DNA of 64,000 nucleotides from the NCBI GenBank assembly GCA_026260175.1, contig JAKCWW010000010.1, positions 162,277 to 226,276 on the forward strand. The letters are read 5' to 3'. The position numbers were made by a program, and so were the translations under genes. The DNA is from Reticulitermes lucifugus (Eukaryota; Arthropoda; Insecta; Blattodea; Rhinotermitidae). The notes below the pieces were generated by a model. The model searched no databases. It was given only the letters and a program-made list of their open reading frames with translations, and was not told the DNA's origin. Shown in pieces: positions 48,241-60,585 of the stretch (the first letter of the stretch is position 1; the number at the start of each line of letters is the position of its first letter).

Positions 48241-48659
48241 AATTTGGATGAGGCTGTAATACCATATGGAGCCTATGGCACTACTCCAGTAGTCGTCAGA
48301 CTGTGGTAGGTTTATGTAATTAACTTAGGCAAAATATGCAGGAAGCGGTACTTTGCACACTAACGCTTTATTCCACTTACAATTGCTCTCTGCAAACTAA
48401 GTCTTTGGATGGAGGCTATTGAAGGGTGCGTTTCTTTTATCGCTATCCTGAACACCGCAGCTTTCACGGCATGTCCCGTCAGATGTAGGCTTTCTAAGCG
48501 ATAAAGCGCCGCGCCCGGTGCGGTGAAAAAAGGAACCCTGTAGTACAAGACTTAACGGCAATACATGCCAGTCTTTTCAACTGTGGCCTGAGTCATATTT
48601 TATAACGGTAAGTAGATATCTTTCATTACATTTAACTCATCACAACCCTGCCCTAACTG

Positions 48660-48964
48660 ATCGGTCCTCTACAATGTCGGGGTGAGAGGGCTTGCACATC
48701 TCAATGACCTTGAGAGCGATGTCGGCGGGGGTTTAAGCTCCTGGCAGGTCAAACCAAGTCGATAAGGTCAAATGAGAGAGTCCAGACTAAACTAGGACCC
48801 ACTAGCCTGGTCAGAGGCTTTACATGGCACTACCATCACTGGACTCGCCCTGCGCAAAGTTTGAGCGTATCCAGGGGACAAGATACATTACTCAGAAAAT
48901 GGCCAAGAAAAAGTTGACGGAATTAAAGGATAATGACCAGGCAAAGGACAAAGGTATACTATCA
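48660..48964 (+). mobile_element. Probable 5' leader of the endonuclease-bearing LINE relic
   Basis: GC-richer than the surroundings and non-coding, it runs straight into the endonuclease relic (GATGTCGGCGGGGGTTTAAG and CTCCTGGCAGGTCAAACC are notable). I infer it is the element's 5' untranslated region from position and composition only. Confidence 0.4.
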
Positions 48965-49665
48965 AGGACTTAAAATTGGCCATTTCGAATGTTACAGGCG
49001 TAACTAATAATGGTGAACTAAACAGGGAACTCGGAAATATGAATATTGACGTGACAGTAATTTCAGAAACTAAGAAAACGAGAAAAGGCTCATAAAAATT
49101 ATAAAATTATATAATGATATACTCAGGAATACCGTGTGAATAATGGGTCTCATCAGCCCGAGCGATATTAACCAGAAAGGAGTGGAAAAACAAAATAATG
49201 CTTTATGAATGAATATCACCAAGAATTGTGAAACTCAGGACTAAACCATCTAACACACACAGTAAAATTAAAGATCTTTATGCATCAATTGAAGAGAAAA
49301 TAACGGACACTCAAGAATTCAACCAGGAACTACTGGCGGTTGTTGACAAAATCCATAAGAATGAGTATCTTATACTGGTGGGGGATTTCAATGCAAGATT
49401 CCGCGGTCAAGCTGCGGACAAATACACTGGGTCAGAAAGAGAAAAAACTGTCAACAAAACTGGAGGGCACCTTATAGTCTTCTGCCTGTTTAATAAATCC
49501 AAGATTAAAGAATACATTAAACATAAGAACATATACAAATTTACATGGAAAACAAGGGATAACAAATGAATAATTATATCATCATTAACGAAAAACTAAA
49601 CACAGCAATGAGGTTTGTAAGAGTATTTAGGGTAAGAGCGTCTGCTGGCAGTCGTCACTGCTTAA
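48965..49665 (+). pseudogene. Non-LTR retrotransposon endonuclease relic
   Basis: Translated pieces match an apurinic-type (APE) endonuclease of non-LTR retrotransposons, in order and in three frames. ISNVTG with MNIDVTVISETKK, from 48979, carries the catalytic-Glu block. KEWKNKIM lies near 49180. The main open piece, 49228-49569, contains LVGDFNARF with the catalytic Asp and Asn. A shifted frame then reads NNYIIINEKLNTAMRFVRVF and ends SRHCL, where SDH would be expected (His kept, Asp lost). Stops after RKGS and a frameshift at about 49568 show that it is dead. No reverse transcriptase follows. The general layout resembles RTE-like elements; the clade is my guess. Confidence 0.75.
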
Positions 49666-49830
49666 CGTCCCAGAACACTTTGTTAGATCTTCATGTAGCT
49701 CTTTTTTAAATCAGCCTTCTGAGGCGGCAACTTCTCAGACTTTTCCGCATTGCAGGTTAGTATAATGAGCAGGCGCTCCGTTAATTTAATCTGACAGAGT
49801 TTCGGTGTTGACAAATATTCTTTTTCGGAG

Positions 49831-50241
49831 TTATGATGAGAACAATATATTTGTCATCGTCGTCGTCATCATATCATCATCATCATCATCACGAACAGTT
49901 AAGATATAGGTCCATTCAGGCCTGTTCCTCTTGATGTTCAAGATGCGGAAGTTTGTTAATCTACCAAAGGAAAATGTTCCCACCCTAATCAAAAAGATCT
50001 GAAATATGTTATTTTTCTTCAAAAACTGATACAAATGAGGAGGCAACCAGTAGTTGGCGCCACAGTTGATAATATCTGTGCTCCTGTATAGCCTACTGCA
50101 AGTGAGTTCAGTTTCAGCGCTGTGAAATACGAACAGAATCTCTAGTATAAATAGCAGATTACGTGTGGTCAACCGTAGTTTCACAGTTGTAAAACAGCTT
50201 CGAATCTTACGGTTGTTAGTGTGAAGACAGTTATATCTCAA
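49831..50241 (-). pseudogene. Possible leucine-rich-repeat exon or pseudo-exon
   Basis: An open minus-strand frame of 136 codons lacks an ATG. From a GTG at 50184-50182 it reads VKLRLTTRNLLFILEILFVF, like a signal peptide. CSRLYRSTDIINC then WLPPHLYQFLKKNNIF follow. The spacing C-x11-C...LPxxL resembles an LRR N-terminal cap, and FGRLTNFRILNIKRN resembles one LRR repeat. It ends in a (GAT)n run encoding Asp. No good splice donor is seen. It could be a decayed exon of a secreted LRR protein or a chance frame. Confidence 0.28.
49853..49892. repeat. (CAT)n/(CGT)n microsatellite
   Basis: TCGTCGTCGTCATCATATCA and further CATCAT units lie at the end of the minus-strand LRR-like frame. Confidence 0.88.
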
Positions 50242-53200
50242 GCACCAAATGAACGCCTTTCCTTCTAAAGCTGCGACATGTGAAATTATATCAATTTACA
50301 ACCTTAATACATTCTTCAGCAAGTCAAAACCGAGGATGCATATAATATGCTGGTGCGGCAAAAATAATTTTGAAAAATAATATTTCTTTTATAAATTATT
50401 TAATATTTGGCAGCTAGTATTACGTGTACTTTGATTATCAAATGCAGTTCATAGTAATTCCTGTTACACGCAAATATCCTTCCTTCGACCCTATGAACAA
50501 TAAACTTAATCTACATGACATATAAAAAACGGATTCCACCGCACAGTAAAACACTGTACCACTACTGCAGTATCGTTAAGAAGCCATAGCTATTTACTGT
50601 TAGAATTATAAGAGATATATTAAAGGCTCCGTGTGCGAGAATCCACATATTTTAACGTTAAAGTAGGTGGTACATAAGGGTAAAGCAACAGAAGTGTTTT
50701 AAATTGTTGAAGAATAGTTCATTTCCTTTTGGATACGAAAAAATCTAATAAGATCCTGTCCCTCATTATATCTCCTGCACAACTGAATGCGTTCTAAACA
50801 ATGTAAGTCTGTCAAATATATTATTTTGTCCCATGCAATAATCCCTTGTCACGTTACACAGAATAAAACAAAACGACTACAATAAATTTTAGGTTGTGTC
50901 TGATACATTTCAGCCGGTTTTCACTGTTTAAATAAATGAGACACTTTATCATGTCTCTACTGTGTCATTTGCAGACTGTGTATAGGTGTGCCCCCAGCAA
51001 CCCATTATTAATCCACTTGATAAGATTCCAAGTATACTGTGTGTCAACGTATTCACCTAAGTATGTATATATGTCCTACCACAACATGTAATGTGCGAAC
51101 AACTGAACAGACCAAAGCATACAAAGAGCAGGCTTGATGATTAGGCCTATAGTTCATCTTTGCGTAAAGAAGGTTTTCCAGATACATTGATTATAACGCT
51201 TGTATGATTATATAGGAGATAAAAAATAATTCTTAAGTGAATAATATCAATCACTCTCTGAATTTAAACTGTTTGTAATTTTTTTTTATAAATGTGACTC
51301 TGATTTTCTGCAGTTAAGGCCCGCTACGTTAACAGTTCAACATTTACGAACAATTAATGAGCTGCATTTTATTGTAACTGTTCCTGCATCCTGGTGAATA
51401 GACACTGATATTTTCATATTCCATCCTAAACTCTTTGTCACTTAACTGGGGTCCTGTATATTTCTTTAGGGAGGTTAGTGGATTTTTGTTCACGTAATTA
51501 CGGAATGGCGCACACGTATAAATAAAATACACATGCCAAAGGAAAATTGTTGCAACGGGCCCATGTCGCCCTAACTTCATTGTTACACATGCACCAATTA
51601 CAAACACCCTTTCCTTTCACTCCGTTAACAGTCATCCCGTCATTTTATTAAAATAACTGGCATTTACGTAGTTTACTGCTGCGACATATAAACTACTGCA
51701 GCATCACGCTTTCCCTCGGCCCTGCCATGCACAAATACTGCAGTGCGAACTGTTTGGTTTGTATTCATATCCCTGGCGGCATGTATACAACTTTGTACTG
51801 ACTATGAAGCGTTATAATTACCGAAGTAAATTATCAGAGAGTTATTTACACGCTTATTTAATCAGGTAGCTAGTTAATTAATTCTGCGGAATATACAGTC
51901 GACAAATAGATTGTGACAACGAAGTGTGTACTAATCTCTAACCACAGACGGTCTCTCACGAACACGGTTATGAAGCTTCGAGTTTCATAAATATTTAAAT
52001 GTTTTCTAATAGTAAGCAAATATTAGTTTCTCAAACAAGATCATGCTGGAAGAAATGATTTACAGGCTTCAATTAGCGTGGCCCTTGGACACATCGCTAT
52101 TTATTACATAGTCGCTACAAAGTTCATTTCCTTAGCGTGTCATTCAGTCCATGGGTTTACTAGTTTCATTTTAATTAGCCATTCCGTTAGTCTGTAAGGA
52201 AGAAAGCTACTCAGTTCTTCACAGTCGATTAGTTAGGCAATCAACGATAGTCATTACACATTCAGCAGGCTGATGGCGAAGCCTCGCCCTAAAATTACTG
52301 CTATCATTCTGATATTGTGCAAGGCAGTGCCAACAAAATAGTGGCGGAATAAGATCCACGAGTAATAAACCTTGCACACAGTTTCGTGAAAACTGGTTCA
52401 CATAAAAACGAGTGGCTGACAGAGGTGTTAAGAATGCTCGGCTTTTTCATCCTTTTTCAATGTTCATATTCAGACGCAAAGCAGTTGAGTTGAATTGCTG
52501 TCAGTTTGGAGGGTATAAAAATCACTTAGAAGGTTCGCTTCAACACATGAAGCCCATTCAGTGCGTCACTGACGTCCCAGCATAAGCAGGCTAAGAATGT
52601 GACAAGTATGAAACGTATACTTCACTGGAGTTATAAATCTTTCAATTTATCCGACTTGCTAACCTAAAAGTATCAGTGGACATGGACTTGGGGAGATGAA
52701 TCTAGGAAATGGTGCAGAACCAAATGCGATGTGCAGAGAAACAAATTACTTTCCCTTGGATTTCTTTAAATATTTTCTACACTGACAATTTTTCAAAACC
52801 AAATCTCTAGAACATAATGAAATTTACGCTATATGTCAGGTACCAATAAGACAAATCAACTTTGAGTAACTTGATCTTTATGTAAATCTATAAAATTGTA
52901 GGATCCAAAATTCAATTCGCCCGAATAGTTTTAGTGTAGAAACTAACACAAATATTACAAAGGCGTCATGTATTTAACAGTTGAAACATCCTGACGGATG
53001 TAAGCGACGGCCCACACAGTAATTTACGTTGTGCATTTTCGGCAAAATTCACATAAAATATTCTGTTTATGCACATTAACTCGAGAAAGGGTTGGCTGCT
53101 TTTCGGAAAAAGGAACGAAACGCACGCTATACACAGGACTATTAACTGAAAAAGGAACTCTATATTTATGAACCCAGCAACATCAGAGAGTAATATTAGC

Positions 53201-53817
53201 ATACAAAATTAATTTTCTTTTATCGACTTGATTTTGACTATGTGGAGGCGAAGCTCTTCAATATTTACGAAAGTACAGGAATTCTGTTACATATTGATAA
53301 ACGTAAACCTAGAATCGATTGCCGGAGATAAAACCTCTGCCAAACTTTCAACATTAATGCATGCGTAATTGACTTATCAGGGCTGGTAGGAAGTGTTGTC
53401 TGATGCTGCATAATTTGAAAATATATTCTTAGGTTAATGAATCCTTGTGAATTACATAGTCCCAAGTGTAATAGCATATATCGAATTGTGAATGTAAGAA
53501 AAATGGGTACAAAATTGTATCATATTAAAAGTATTGTCCCAGGATTAGCCTGAAGAAATTGGGGAACACTGAAATAAATGAAGCTGATAAATATTCGAAT
53601 GATGAAAATCACGTCCAGATCACAAGCATAAAGCGCTACCTTGTTAGCTCTTTCGTCATTTTCTTTGCATTTGGATTATCCGAATAATGTTCCACTGCAG
53701 CATGGTTCTCCTCATTGGTTTCTTGTCAACGATAAAAACAAACACTGGACAAACAATTTAAACGTCAATTTTGCGAAAAGAGACTGATCGGGCAGGCCCA
53801 CATCAGATTTAAAACAA
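50242..53817. other. No gene seen
   Basis: The longest feature-poor stretch (3.6 kb). AT-rich with short open frames and no recognised repeat. Confidence 0.5.
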
Positions 53818-53911
53818 AATGTAAAAAGGTAACTTTGATAGCAGCGTCTCTGGCGCCAACATCGGCTACTTCATTGTCACTGATTTCTACATGACCCGGT
53901 ATCAAAAATTA
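53818..53911 (-). pseudogene. LINE RNase H motif fragment
   Basis: The minus strand reads FLIPGHVEISDNEVADVGAR followed by DAAIKVTF, a clear (W)xPGHVxIxxNExAD motif of a retrotransposon RNase H. Neighbouring translations are broken by stops. A 216-base open stretch at 54277-54492 on the same strand may belong to the same element, but I do not recognise it. Confidence 0.6.
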
Positions 53912-56584
53912 AAACCTCATTTCAGAAGTAAGCGACACCTGATGCTCCGCTCCTGTATGAAACGGCTGGGTGATAATCTGGGAACTGCAAGCCTTGATTT
54001 GAGATCTAGGTGCTTTTAGACAGTATAATTTGTTCTGGGGGAAGTTTCAAACACATTCAAGTGCCTTACAGGGACTAGCATCCCTGCAGCAAAAATTGGG
54101 TTGAAAGATTGTAATAAAAATTTACGGGCCTGCTCAATCAGGATTAAAACATATACCACTGATCCAAGTCCGTGAAAACCGGTACATTGAGAGTGTTCCC
54201 TAGAACTGTGTACGGAAGGTATAAAAAATATACCTGTTTTGGGATGGACGTAGAAGTGAATTTCAAAACGTAGTCTCTATTCAAGGGAGTTATTTTGTGC
54301 TCTTAAAAGGGCTGATAGTGCTGTGACGGCATGCAATACGCTCAATTGCTCTTCCATCTTATGTCTTTTGGACCACTTTCTTTGGTTTGAGTGCCAAATC
54401 CACTTCACAGGGAGGATAATTCTTGACACTATAGTCTTACAGTTTAAGCTACGCCGACGAGAGAAAACCGGCAGTTCCATGACTCCGCACATAAAATTCC
54501 CATTTTACGTGTTCGAAACGCACTTACAGTGAGCCCTGTGCCATAACTATGTACAGAAATGGTAACAGAGAAAGGCACAATGGTCGTTAATGGATCTATA
54601 ATGAAGCCGCAAACGAAGAGGACACTTACAACATCGCATCAATGCTCTTCTCTTTGCTCCTCACGAAGCTTCAGTTAAAAACACGTATAATGTTCAGGGC
54701 TCGCTGGTGCTCTGTCCGGAGTTGCCCGAGGTGCAGTTTCCATGTCAGACGGTTACTTAGTATCAATACTAAGGATCTAATGGACACCGTGTTAGCCGAC
54801 GTTTGTCCGTGAAAAGCCTGGGGTTAGGATATATCCCCCTCTACTAAAGAAAGTGGACACATGTGACGTCCGTGACAGAGAATTTAAGACCTTTCTCTAA
54901 ATTACAAGCGGTTGATGCATTAATGGAAATTTCTTTCAATGCATAGGAGATAATGGAATCAGAAATAAAGGCCGACGTGGCCGACATTCAGTGAGCCCAT
55001 AGCTGATGAGCCCTGCTCCTTTTATTGATGTCTGTGGTAAAGAACTTTACAATTACGACTAACTTGAGAGGAATAGCGTTCTATGTGCACGACCAGGAGA
55101 CACAGAACTACCAAACCGGACTCGTTATCTCCTGTCAGACAAAATTACGTAACAGATCTTTAAATGATCTTTAGTTCCTTGTGATCAAGATTCAATCTCA
55201 TATGCTCTTGACAGCAAAGAAATCTGCCACCAGATATTTTTTTGTTTAAAAGCAACTGATCCCTTCACTCAGACATAGGAGATGGCCCACTGGCGAGACG
55301 TTCCTTTTGAAGACGTTATTCCCTTGTATGCTTCACATTTCCTGTCCAGGCTAAGAAGCGAAACCAGCCTTGAGAAGAAAACAGCCGGTCACTGACTAGA
55401 GGCCTTGTGTACATTTGAGATAGATGTTTCTCCTCGCCATCACCATCGCTTCCTGTTACACATTTTCCATTTCATCAGTCAGTATCCTCCAACCATTTGT
55501 CATTTATAATCTGAGTTACTAAAGTGGCGCCAAATGCGGGTACAAACAAAACGCAGCCAGATATATTTGGAGCTCTTTCAGACGCGTATATATCGGTTAT
55601 TAGGGTCTTCCACGACGGCAAAGCGGCCGGAGTTCAGAACAACCACTCAACTTCAATTAATGCCGAGAGTGTAAATTAGCGGGGTTTTATATTAAACAAG
55701 TACACAAGCTTCATGACGCGATGTTCACGCCAAGAGACACATCCTTCACAACATCCCGTTCTTAATGAACCAGGCAAACTATTACATGCCTCAGTTCGGG
55801 TAGGTTACAGGCATAGAATGTAAGCTGAGACTTGTGAATGCGAAGGGCAATGGTGTCGATCTTGTATCAGAAATAAATATACACAACAAAGGAACATGCG
55901 GCGTTTTGCGTTATGAAACGTGCAATTTAAATATAGGCCCCTAATAATAAACAGCGTGTATCGGCATGAAGGGTGCGGCAACACATTAAAAACACAGAAC
56001 AGTTGATCAATCAAAATTCGTATTTGACACTGGCATGGAATTGACTTGTAATCCACTTGGTGCAGACAACTGAGGATTAATAGCGCCATTTGTGGTGCCA
56101 CACAGGAGAGCGAATTGTGTTACCGAACACGCTGCCGTTCTTCCGATGCAATATAGAACACCGGTAGGCTAAATCTATTACTACACATATACCAGTCCTG
56201 TAACACCAGCAATGTAAAACGGATAAAAAATCTGATTGACGTGGACAGACCTACGCAGATAATTTGGCATAATGTCGAAAATACAATGAAAATGTGGGTA
56301 GCTGAAAACCACAGAAATGTTAGATTTGATGCTTGAATCATGACGATTTAGTTTTCGTCCTCTGAATGCATCTAAAACCTTCTAATCAACTAAAAATCTA
56401 GACGTTGTCGTAAACCACGGGACCAAAATTTATAAAAACAGAACAAACGTAAAATAACTACTATCAGCGTGTTCTATGGCATCCATACACAAAGTGACCT
56501 GCCTAGCTCAATGTCCCTAACATCGCCGAAGGACCAAAGGAACAAATGACAGTAACAATGAAACACCATTTTGTATTCGAAGAT
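53912..56584. other. No gene seen; part may be old LINE
   Basis: The first 0.6 kb may continue the RNase H relic on the minus strand, but stops break every frame. The rest, including a 98-codon minus frame at 55805-56101, is unrecognised. Confidence 0.4.
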
Positions 56585-56745
56585 TCATGTCTTCTGGGAT
56601 GCCACATTGCACCGGTGGGTTAATATTTCACGACGCTTCGAAGGATCATAGTGCCTTCAACTTCAGGGTCCAGAAGACCAAGAAGATTCTTTTTTCACTG
56701 CTCAATCCTGAAGATAAAGGCAATGCAATACGTGGACACGTCACA
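56585..56745. mobile_element. Short foldback family, left half
   Basis: CATGTCTTCTGGGATGCCAC, CACGACGCTTCGAAGGATCA and CAACTTCAGGGTCCAGAAGA follow one another in the family order. A weaker TCCTGAAGATAAAGGCAATGC follows as a partial second arm. Confidence 0.6.
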
Positions 56746-57007
56746 AAATAGTAACCTAAAGACACTGCTTAATATCCCCTAATACTTCAGGAATACCGCC
56801 GTGTTGACCTCAAATCTCGCAATTATGTAGTCCCTAAAATAAAGCAAAAAACATAAAGTTACAGAAGTATTAATTTGTTAAACAGTCACTCTTTCATTCG
56901 TAGCAAAGTGTTTGGGCCTATAAATAGTGATGTTATCCAAAAATATAGAGATTGAAATATACAGAACTATAATTGTGTCTGATATTTTCTTTGGGTATGT
57001 AAATTGT

Positions 57008-57475
57008 GTTTCACTTTGGGTGAAAAACATAGATTAAGGATATTCCAGAATAGGATGCTGAGAAAGATATTCGGGTCTAAGAGGGACGACATAACAAGGG
57101 AGTGGAGAAAACTACATAACAAGGAGGCTTGTGTTCTTTATTCCTCATCAAATATTATCCGGATGATAAAATAAAAAGGAATGAGATGGGCAGGGCATGC
57201 GGCACGTAGGGAAGAGAAGAGGTGCGTAGGGGGTTGGGTGGGGAAACCTGAGGGAAAGAGACCACTTGGAAGACCTAGGCGTAGATGGGAGGATAATATT
57301 AAAATATATATTTAAGAAGTGAGATGGGGCGGTCTAGCTCAGGATAGAGACAGGTGGTGGGCTTTTGTGTATGCGGTAATGAACTTTCGGGCTCTATAAG
57401 ATAAATTTCGTGACTTGCTGAGGAACTGTCAGTTTCTCAAGCAGGGCTCTGCTCTGTGGAGTTATAAATAAAGTG
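57008..57475 (+). pseudogene. LINE ORF2 3' end, best copy
   Basis: From 57013 a frame reads TLGEKHRLRIFQNRMLRKIF, then REWRKLHNKE, SSNIIRMIK, a single stop (57172-57174), GMRWAGHAAR, and PEGKRPLGRPRRRWEDNIK. After a frameshift near 57315 it ends LAQDRDRWWAFVYAVMNFRA with a stop at 57397-57399. This basic RPRRRWEDN tail is common at the C-terminus of insect LINE ORF2 proteins. About 75 bases of 3' UTR follow (CTGAGGAACTGTCAGTTTCT is diagnostic). Eight other fragments in the window share this end. Truncated upstream, hence dead. Confidence 0.8.
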
Positions 57476-58359
57476 AACTAAAATGTTCGAGATGGAATTA
57501 TTAATTACCGGCTCGCGGACCACCGGTTGACAGCTATTCATATTTTATTCCTTTGAATGTAAGTTCTTAAATTTCCTTCAGTACGAATATTGTACTTAGT
57601 TTTGATAACTACAGTCCTGCTCGTTGAATGTAACAACTTTCATGACCGCACACAGCCAGTTCGGAAGTTTGCAGGGGTTAACTTCTATGTGGTATCGTGA
57701 TAAAGCCAAGTGTGGGTTGCCAAAGAATGGCTGGTTAACGTTGCTTCTGTGAGGCGAGAAGTGTCCAAGCTTACAGCTATTATACTACTTTAAGCTGTTA
57801 TACACTCGCTGTAAGAGACATGGTCTATTGTCAAACACATTTATATCGGATTCCCTTGGTCACATTAACTACTTGTGTGGGCACCAAAAGAGACCTAACT
57901 GGAACAAAGTTTATGAAACTTATACTAGCAACAGACAACTGTACTGTGTGAGGAAATAAGATTTAGTCTCCGGGAAATAAATACTTAGCATTCTTAGACG
58001 TGCTTAATAACAAATTTTGAATCTTTAAATCAGTTCAAACACAATCAAACACGTTCCTTCAGGAAATCTAATAAATTTAGCCTACTAGCTGCTACACTTA
58101 AATTCCACAAATAAATAATAAAGAGTTGACAATAATTACAATTTTGTGGCATCCAGTACCATATTCAGGTGGATTTCAACTGATCATTATACATTAATGT
58201 TTGATTTAACACAGTATTCATCCTACACTTCCCCCTAAAATCTGGATAAGAAACTCAGCCGCTTGCTTCCGATACGTTTTTTTAATCATCCACAAAACTG
58301 CACGGTGTTACAACCTAGACGTTGTAATAACAAGCCTCTTTTAAATTCTTACCTCGTAT
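57476..58359. other. No gene seen
   Basis: AT-rich spacer between two fragments of the same LINE 3' end family. Confidence 0.5.
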
Positions 58360-58545
58360 ATATTAGTTGGAAAACTGGAGAGAAGAAACAACTTGGAAGA
58401 TCTAAGTTTGGAATATTTGAGGATGGATTTAAAATAAATAGGAAAAGAGGATTTGGTTAGATGTTGGTGTCATAATACGTGGTCCAGCCCACTGGAGGAC
58501 TCTTGCGAACACAGCAATGAATCTACAGGCCCAATGGCTAACAAA
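58360..58545 (+). pseudogene. LINE ORF2 3' end fragment
   Basis: ACTGGAGAGAAGAAACAACT and TGGAAGATCTAAGTTTGGAA are decayed versions of the PEGKRPLGRPRRRW block. GGAGGACTCTTGCGAACACA and GCAATGAATCTACAGGCCC follow as the final codons. An (ATT)n tract and then the reverse transcriptase relic come next. Confidence 0.55.
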
Positions 58546-58547
58546 AC

Positions 58548-58583
<36 letters not shown>
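58548..58583. repeat. (ATT)n microsatellite
   Basis: Twelve near-perfect ATT units lie exactly at the 5' truncation point of the reverse transcriptase relic. Confidence 0.9.
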
Positions 58584-59680
58584 CTGTGTGGTGTGATCAA
58601 GTATTCAAATTGCCTTCTCTTTGCAGATGACATCAAAATTTTTCGTGAAGTAAAGTACTCTCGTGACAGGCTGTTACTAGAGACTGGTATAAACTGTGTT
58701 CATGGATGGCGCATCTCTAATTTTATGAAGCTCAACATCAACAAGACTAGAGTTATCTCATTTTCTAGGAAAACTAACCTGCTCCTTTTTTATTACAAAT
58801 TAAGTGAATCTTTGATTACTCGAACTGAATGCATCAAAGATCTGGGATTGCAAATTGACTCCAAGCTGCACTTTCACAATCATGTGGATTATATTTTCTC
58901 TCAAACAATTAGGTTGATGGGATTAATTAGATCAGTAACTTTTTCCTTTTCCTCTCTGCAGAGCCTCTTGATGCTATATTGCACATTAGTTACGCCTAAC
59001 TTAGAAAATGTCTCTGCTGCGTGGAATTCCATTACTTCTACAGATGCCAGTAAGCTTGAGCGCATCCAGCGGAAGTTTGTATCNNNNTGTCATCGTCGTT
59101 TTTTCAGTCACTTACCCTACAGTTATGCTAATGTTTTAAATTACTTGAAATTTCATACTTTAAGTGATCGTAGTTGCCACTTAGACGACCTTTTTTTTCT
59201 TAATGTTTACAATGGTTCAAAATTTTGTCCTACCCTTTTGGAAACTGTTGGAAATTGCAGATATTTTAAATCGTTTCATGTTGACTTAAACCGTCGCAAC
59301 TGCCCTTCCGCTAGATGCGCTTCGATGGCTAATGCCATCAGTAGGATACTTGTATGTTCAATGGTAGGTCTGTTTTGATTAATGACTTGTTAGTAATGTA
59401 AATCATGAACTCGACGCTGTAGTTCGGTCACTGCAACATTTTTAAATCAAGTCATCTATGTTCTGTCAGGTTATTGGATTTATGCCCCAGTACTTCTTTT
59501 ATATTGTTTTACTACATATTTGTTTTTTTTTTGTTTCTTTAGTGTCTTGTCTTGTGTATTTGTACTGTTTTGTGTTTTATTTGTGCTTTTGTGCTGAATT
59601 TGTAATTGACACTTGTGTTGTTAAGTCTGCACGTTAACAGATACCCATTAAATTGAATTGAATTGAAATGAATTACTCAA
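58583..59680 (+). pseudogene. 5'-truncated non-LTR retrotransposon: reverse transcriptase C-terminal part
   Basis: An open frame of about 260 residues carries the catalytic block LLFADDIKIF (the [YF]XDD motif) near its start. It continues through LNINKTRVISFSRKTN, IKDLGLQIDSKLHFHNHVDY and LVTPNLENVSAAWNS, the thumb and C-terminal region typical of LINE ORF2. The fingers, palm start and endonuclease are missing: the element begins abruptly at an (ATT)n tract. Four N at 59084-59087 interrupt the frame, which resumes in register if two codons are assumed. After the TGA at 59376-59378 a 3' UTR of about 280 bases ends in an AATTG microsatellite tail (59650-59670), as in CR1- and RTE-type elements. 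It is not mobile. Confidence 0.85.
59084..59087. other. Assembly gap of 4 N
   Basis: Four unknown bases within the reverse transcriptase relic. The translation after it is in the same register as before. Confidence 0.99.
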
Positions 59681-60334
59681 GGACACAGGTTTTCCAGAAA
59701 AGAGGTTTGAGGATTTCCTCATTACTTTCAGGCAACTCCAGAGATATGGTATCCATCAGACCGCCACGACTTCCAAATCCTGTCAAATTCATCATTTTAC
59801 ATCATCATAATATCGACGCTCTATAGTCTGAAATACTAAGTTACATAATAAAAAGAACTATAAAAGACAAGGGCCTGCTCCGTGGAAAATTGCACCGTCG
59901 TGAAGTAAGCCATCAGTTCAGTATTTATGACAGCCATTACGCTACTGGATTCTGTTACGTCATATGCGTTTCACGTCTAGTTTAATTTTTCCCACTCAAT
60001 GCGTCATCAAAGAGGGCTAATGCATATAAGATTTCCTGATAGTGCAGGCAAACACAACAGAATGCGATGGAAATCCTGTACGTGAACAAAAACATGTCAT
60101 AAAGTATTCGCGCGCGTGTTATGTGTATGTGGGGGGGGGGTAGGCGGTGTAGGTATACGTATCTACACGGGCCACGTATAGACATCAGTATTATAGAATG
60201 TACGTATTGATAAACTAACTGGCTTAGGATGACTTCTGACAGGACAATTTTAATCGAAATGTTGTGACGAACAGTCAGTATAGGTCTGTGTAACAAATGG
60301 AATTTAGGCAAACTACAGAGATATTAAACTATGT
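59681..60334. other. No gene seen
   Basis: A 109-codon minus-strand open stretch at 59982-60311 has no motif and spans a poly-C/G tract. Confidence 0.45.
60128..60139. repeat. Poly-G run
   Basis: About eleven G follow GTGTAT. Its length is liable to sequencing error. Confidence 0.8.
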
Positions 60335-60585
60335 TTTATTCGTTTATTTATTTATGATTTGTTTAACAACACTATCGGCGGCTCAGACTGCATAATCACA
60401 AATGATTATTAAATCGTAAACAGGAAACCATACAGTCACTTCCTAGTTTGAGGTACCATGACGGCCTAGGGACGACTAGAAAAAATACTTCAACCAGGAT
60501 AGACGTTTTCCGAGTTTGAACCAGAGACCTCCCAGATATGAATCAGGAGCTGTGCTCACTCGACCGCTACTGTCAGTGGTAAGTG
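60335..60585 (-). mobile_element. SINE-like repeat with tRNA-like head
   Basis: The minus strand reads GACAGTAGCGGTCGAGTGAG (A-box-like), then about 30 bases on GGTCTCTGGTTCAAACTCGG (B box), as in a tRNA-derived head. The plus-strand left edge is TTTATTTATGATTTGTTTAA followed by CAACACTATCGGCGGCTCAG, which would be the tail region. A different family from the 1.65-kb SINE. Confidence 0.55.

Noticed and set aside
59982-60311. 109-codon minus-strand frame
   Set aside because: No motif; it crosses a poly-C tract whose length is uncertain, so the frame itself is doubtful.
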